Assembly (NCBI GenBank): GCA_003228415.1
Contig: QIDL01000352.1
Coordinates: 1-6,201 of the forward strand
Source: Gammaproteobacteria bacterium
GTDB taxonomy: Bacteria > Pseudomonadota > Gammaproteobacteria > Pseudomonadales > Azotimanducaceae
Length of the DNA stretch: 6,201 nt
Direction: 5' to 3'
Below are positions 5,015-6,201 of this stretch, in pieces (the first letter of the stretch is position 1; every line of letters starts with the position of its first letter). A program made the position numbers and the translations under genes. A model generated the notes under the pieces. It was not told where the DNA came from, searched no databases, and saw only the letters and a program-made list of their open reading frames with translations.

Positions 5015-6201
5015 TGAGATTGACTCACCGGTCCCTGATCGGTTGGTTGACGGTGGCGCTGTTGCCGTCGCTGTTGCAGGGCTGTGGTTTTGGACCCTTC
5101 GGTGACCGTGCCGGCAGGCAGGGCGATGCGCAGATTGCCGATATCGTTGCCAATCTGCCCGAGCTGAGAATGCCGGCGGAAGTGGTGAGCAAGCCTTCCC
5201 GTGCCGAGGTACTGGCGGCGTATGAGCGCGTCTATGGCCTCATTGATGACCGGATCGAAAATCATGCCGTAGGTAAACGGCTTGCCGATTTGAAGATGAG
5301 CGTTGGCGAAGACCTGGATATTTCCGGGGCCGAGAACCCCTATCAGGATGCAGTCGCGCTCTATGAGAGCCTGCTTGAAACAGCCGAGGGAGAAGGCAAG
5401 GACCAGATCCTCTATCAGTTGGCGCGGGCACATGATCTGGTGGGTGAAACCGATACCGCAGTGTTGTATCTGAACAGATTGATTGCGGACTATCCCGACA
5501 GCTCTTTTATTGTAGAGGCTCGCTTTCGGCGAGCAGAGATCGCGTTTTCCGCCGGGCAGTATCGTGCCGCGGAAGCCGACTACGGTTATGTTGTCCGGCT
5601 CGGCAGCAGCACCCCCTACCTGCAGAATGCGACCTATATGCAAGGTTGGGCGCAGTTCAAACTTGGCGATCTGGACCAGGGCTTGAGAAGTTTTTTTCGG
5701 GTGGTGGATAGCGTTCTTGCAGCCGCCGACTCGAACCCCGACTCGAAAATGAAAGGAGCAGATGCGCTCCCGCTTGCCGAACGCGAAATTCTCGACGACA
5801 GTCTCAGGGTGGTAACGCTCGCCCTGGCTTATCTGGATGGCTCGGAGACCCTGGCGCAACACATGCGGTCGCTGGCGCGTCCCGACTGGCAATATCAGGT
5901 GTATGAAGCGCTTGCGGATGATTACCTGGACAAGGAACGCTATCTGGACAGCGTTGCTACCTGGCATACCTTCATCGCTGAAAACAGCCTCGATCCACGT
6001 GCTCCGAGAGCGCACATCGGCATGATCGATACCCTCATCAAGGCCGATTTTCCAAGCGAAGTGAAACCCAGGAAAGAAGAGTTCGTGGCTCGCTACGGCA
6101 TCTACAGCGAGTTCTGGGCGTTCCACGAAGAGAGTGTGCGCGACGGTTATGTCGACACGCTGCACGAATACCTGACCGAGCTTGCCACGCTCGCTCACGG
6201 C
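5014..6201 (+). CDS. TPR-repeat outer-envelope lipoprotein, 3' end cut by window edge
   Basis: The frame is open for 396 codons to the window edge with no stop. The N-terminus has basic residues, a hydrophobic core and a lipobox LQGC (residues 21-24), so the mature protein is probably lipidated at Cys24. Gly at +2 gives no inner-membrane retention signal, which favours the outer membrane. TPR-like repeats are clear at about 129-163 (LYQLARAHDLVGETDTAVLY, ending in YPDS), 164-199 (ARFRRAEIAFSAGQYRAAEA) and 200-232 (YMQGWAQFKLGDLDQGLRSF), with a further helical pair near 290-325 (YEALADDYLDKERYLDSVAT). The last visible part (ARYGIYSEFW, then VRDGYVDTLHEYLTELATLA) looks conserved in character but I cannot name a family. 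Cys24 is the only cysteine. The 1-nt overlap ties it to the upstream TPR gene. The two TPR proteins may form one complex, one tethered to the membrane and one soluble. A long antisense frame over this region is a shadow. Confidence 0.88.
   Translation, partial: MRLTHRSLIGWLTVALLPSLLQGCGFGPFGDRAGRQGDAQIADIVANLPELRMPAEVVSKPSRAEVLAAYERVYGLIDDRIENHAVGKRLADLKMSVGEDLDISGAENPYQDAVALYESLLETAEGEGKDQILYQLARAHDLVGETDTAVLYLNRLIADYPDSSFIVEARFRRAEIAFSAGQYRAAEADYGYVVRLGSSTPYLQNATYMQGWAQFKLGDLDQGLRSFFRVVDSVLAAADSNPDSKMKGADALPLAEREILDDSLRVVTLALAYLDGSETLAQHMRSLARPDWQYQVYEALADDYLDKERYLDSVATWHTFIAENSLDPRAPRAHIGMIDTLIKADFPSEVKPRKEEFVARYGIYSEFWAFHEESVRDGYVDTLHEYLTELATLAHG

Noticed and set aside
5326..5337. SGAEN in the TPR lipoprotein as a flavinylation site
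   Set aside because: The acceptor Thr/Ser after S-G-A is replaced by Glu, and the surrounding sequence is not an FMN-binding domain.
4975..6198. 407-residue open frame on the minus strand
   Set aside because: It lies exactly opposite the TPR lipoprotein gene, which has a lipobox, TPR periodicity and a good ribosome site. The antisense product has no signal or domain I recognise.

Overview
The window suggests a Gram-negative bacterium, most likely a gammaproteobacterium. The DNA is moderately GC-rich by eye. At least five of the proteins carry export signals, one has a clear lipobox, and periplasmic ApbE and TlpA-type proteins are present. No rRNA, tRNA, mobile element or CRISPR array is visible, and genus cannot be fixed from this sequence. 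All convincing genes are on the + strand.

Layout: (1) 1-408 is the C-terminal part of a beta-lactamase-fold serine hydrolase whose start lies upstream of the window. (2) 449-1471 is a complete apbE (FAD:protein FMN transferase) with all hallmark motifs and a signal peptide. (3) 1472-2024 is a stretch of about 550 bases without a recognisable gene. It holds a possible 58-residue GTG-start ORF (1817-1993), an orphan strong Shine-Dalgarno sequence and a small inverted repeat. (4) 2025-2519 is a TlpA-like periplasmic thioredoxin with a WCGPC active site. (5) 2534-3127, 3146-5014 and 5014-6201+ are three tightly packed genes for exported proteins of unknown function: a 197-residue protein (coiled coil plus probable beta domain), a 622-residue TPR/coiled-coil protein, and a TPR lipoprotein cut by the window edge.

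How they may work together: genes 4-5 look like one transcription unit (gaps of 14 and 18 nt, then a 1-nt overlap), with its promoter probably in the 1472-2024 gap. ApbE attaches FMN to exported proteins, and TlpA-type proteins handle disulfides in the periplasm. The three downstream proteins have no cysteine in their mature parts and show no good flavinylation motif. They are therefore unlikely to be the covalent substrates of either enzyme; the apbE/tlpA pair probably serves something outside the window. The best reading is an envelope-located assembly of two TPR proteins and a small partner next to a redox-maturation pair. The trio is the least understood and most interesting part of the window.
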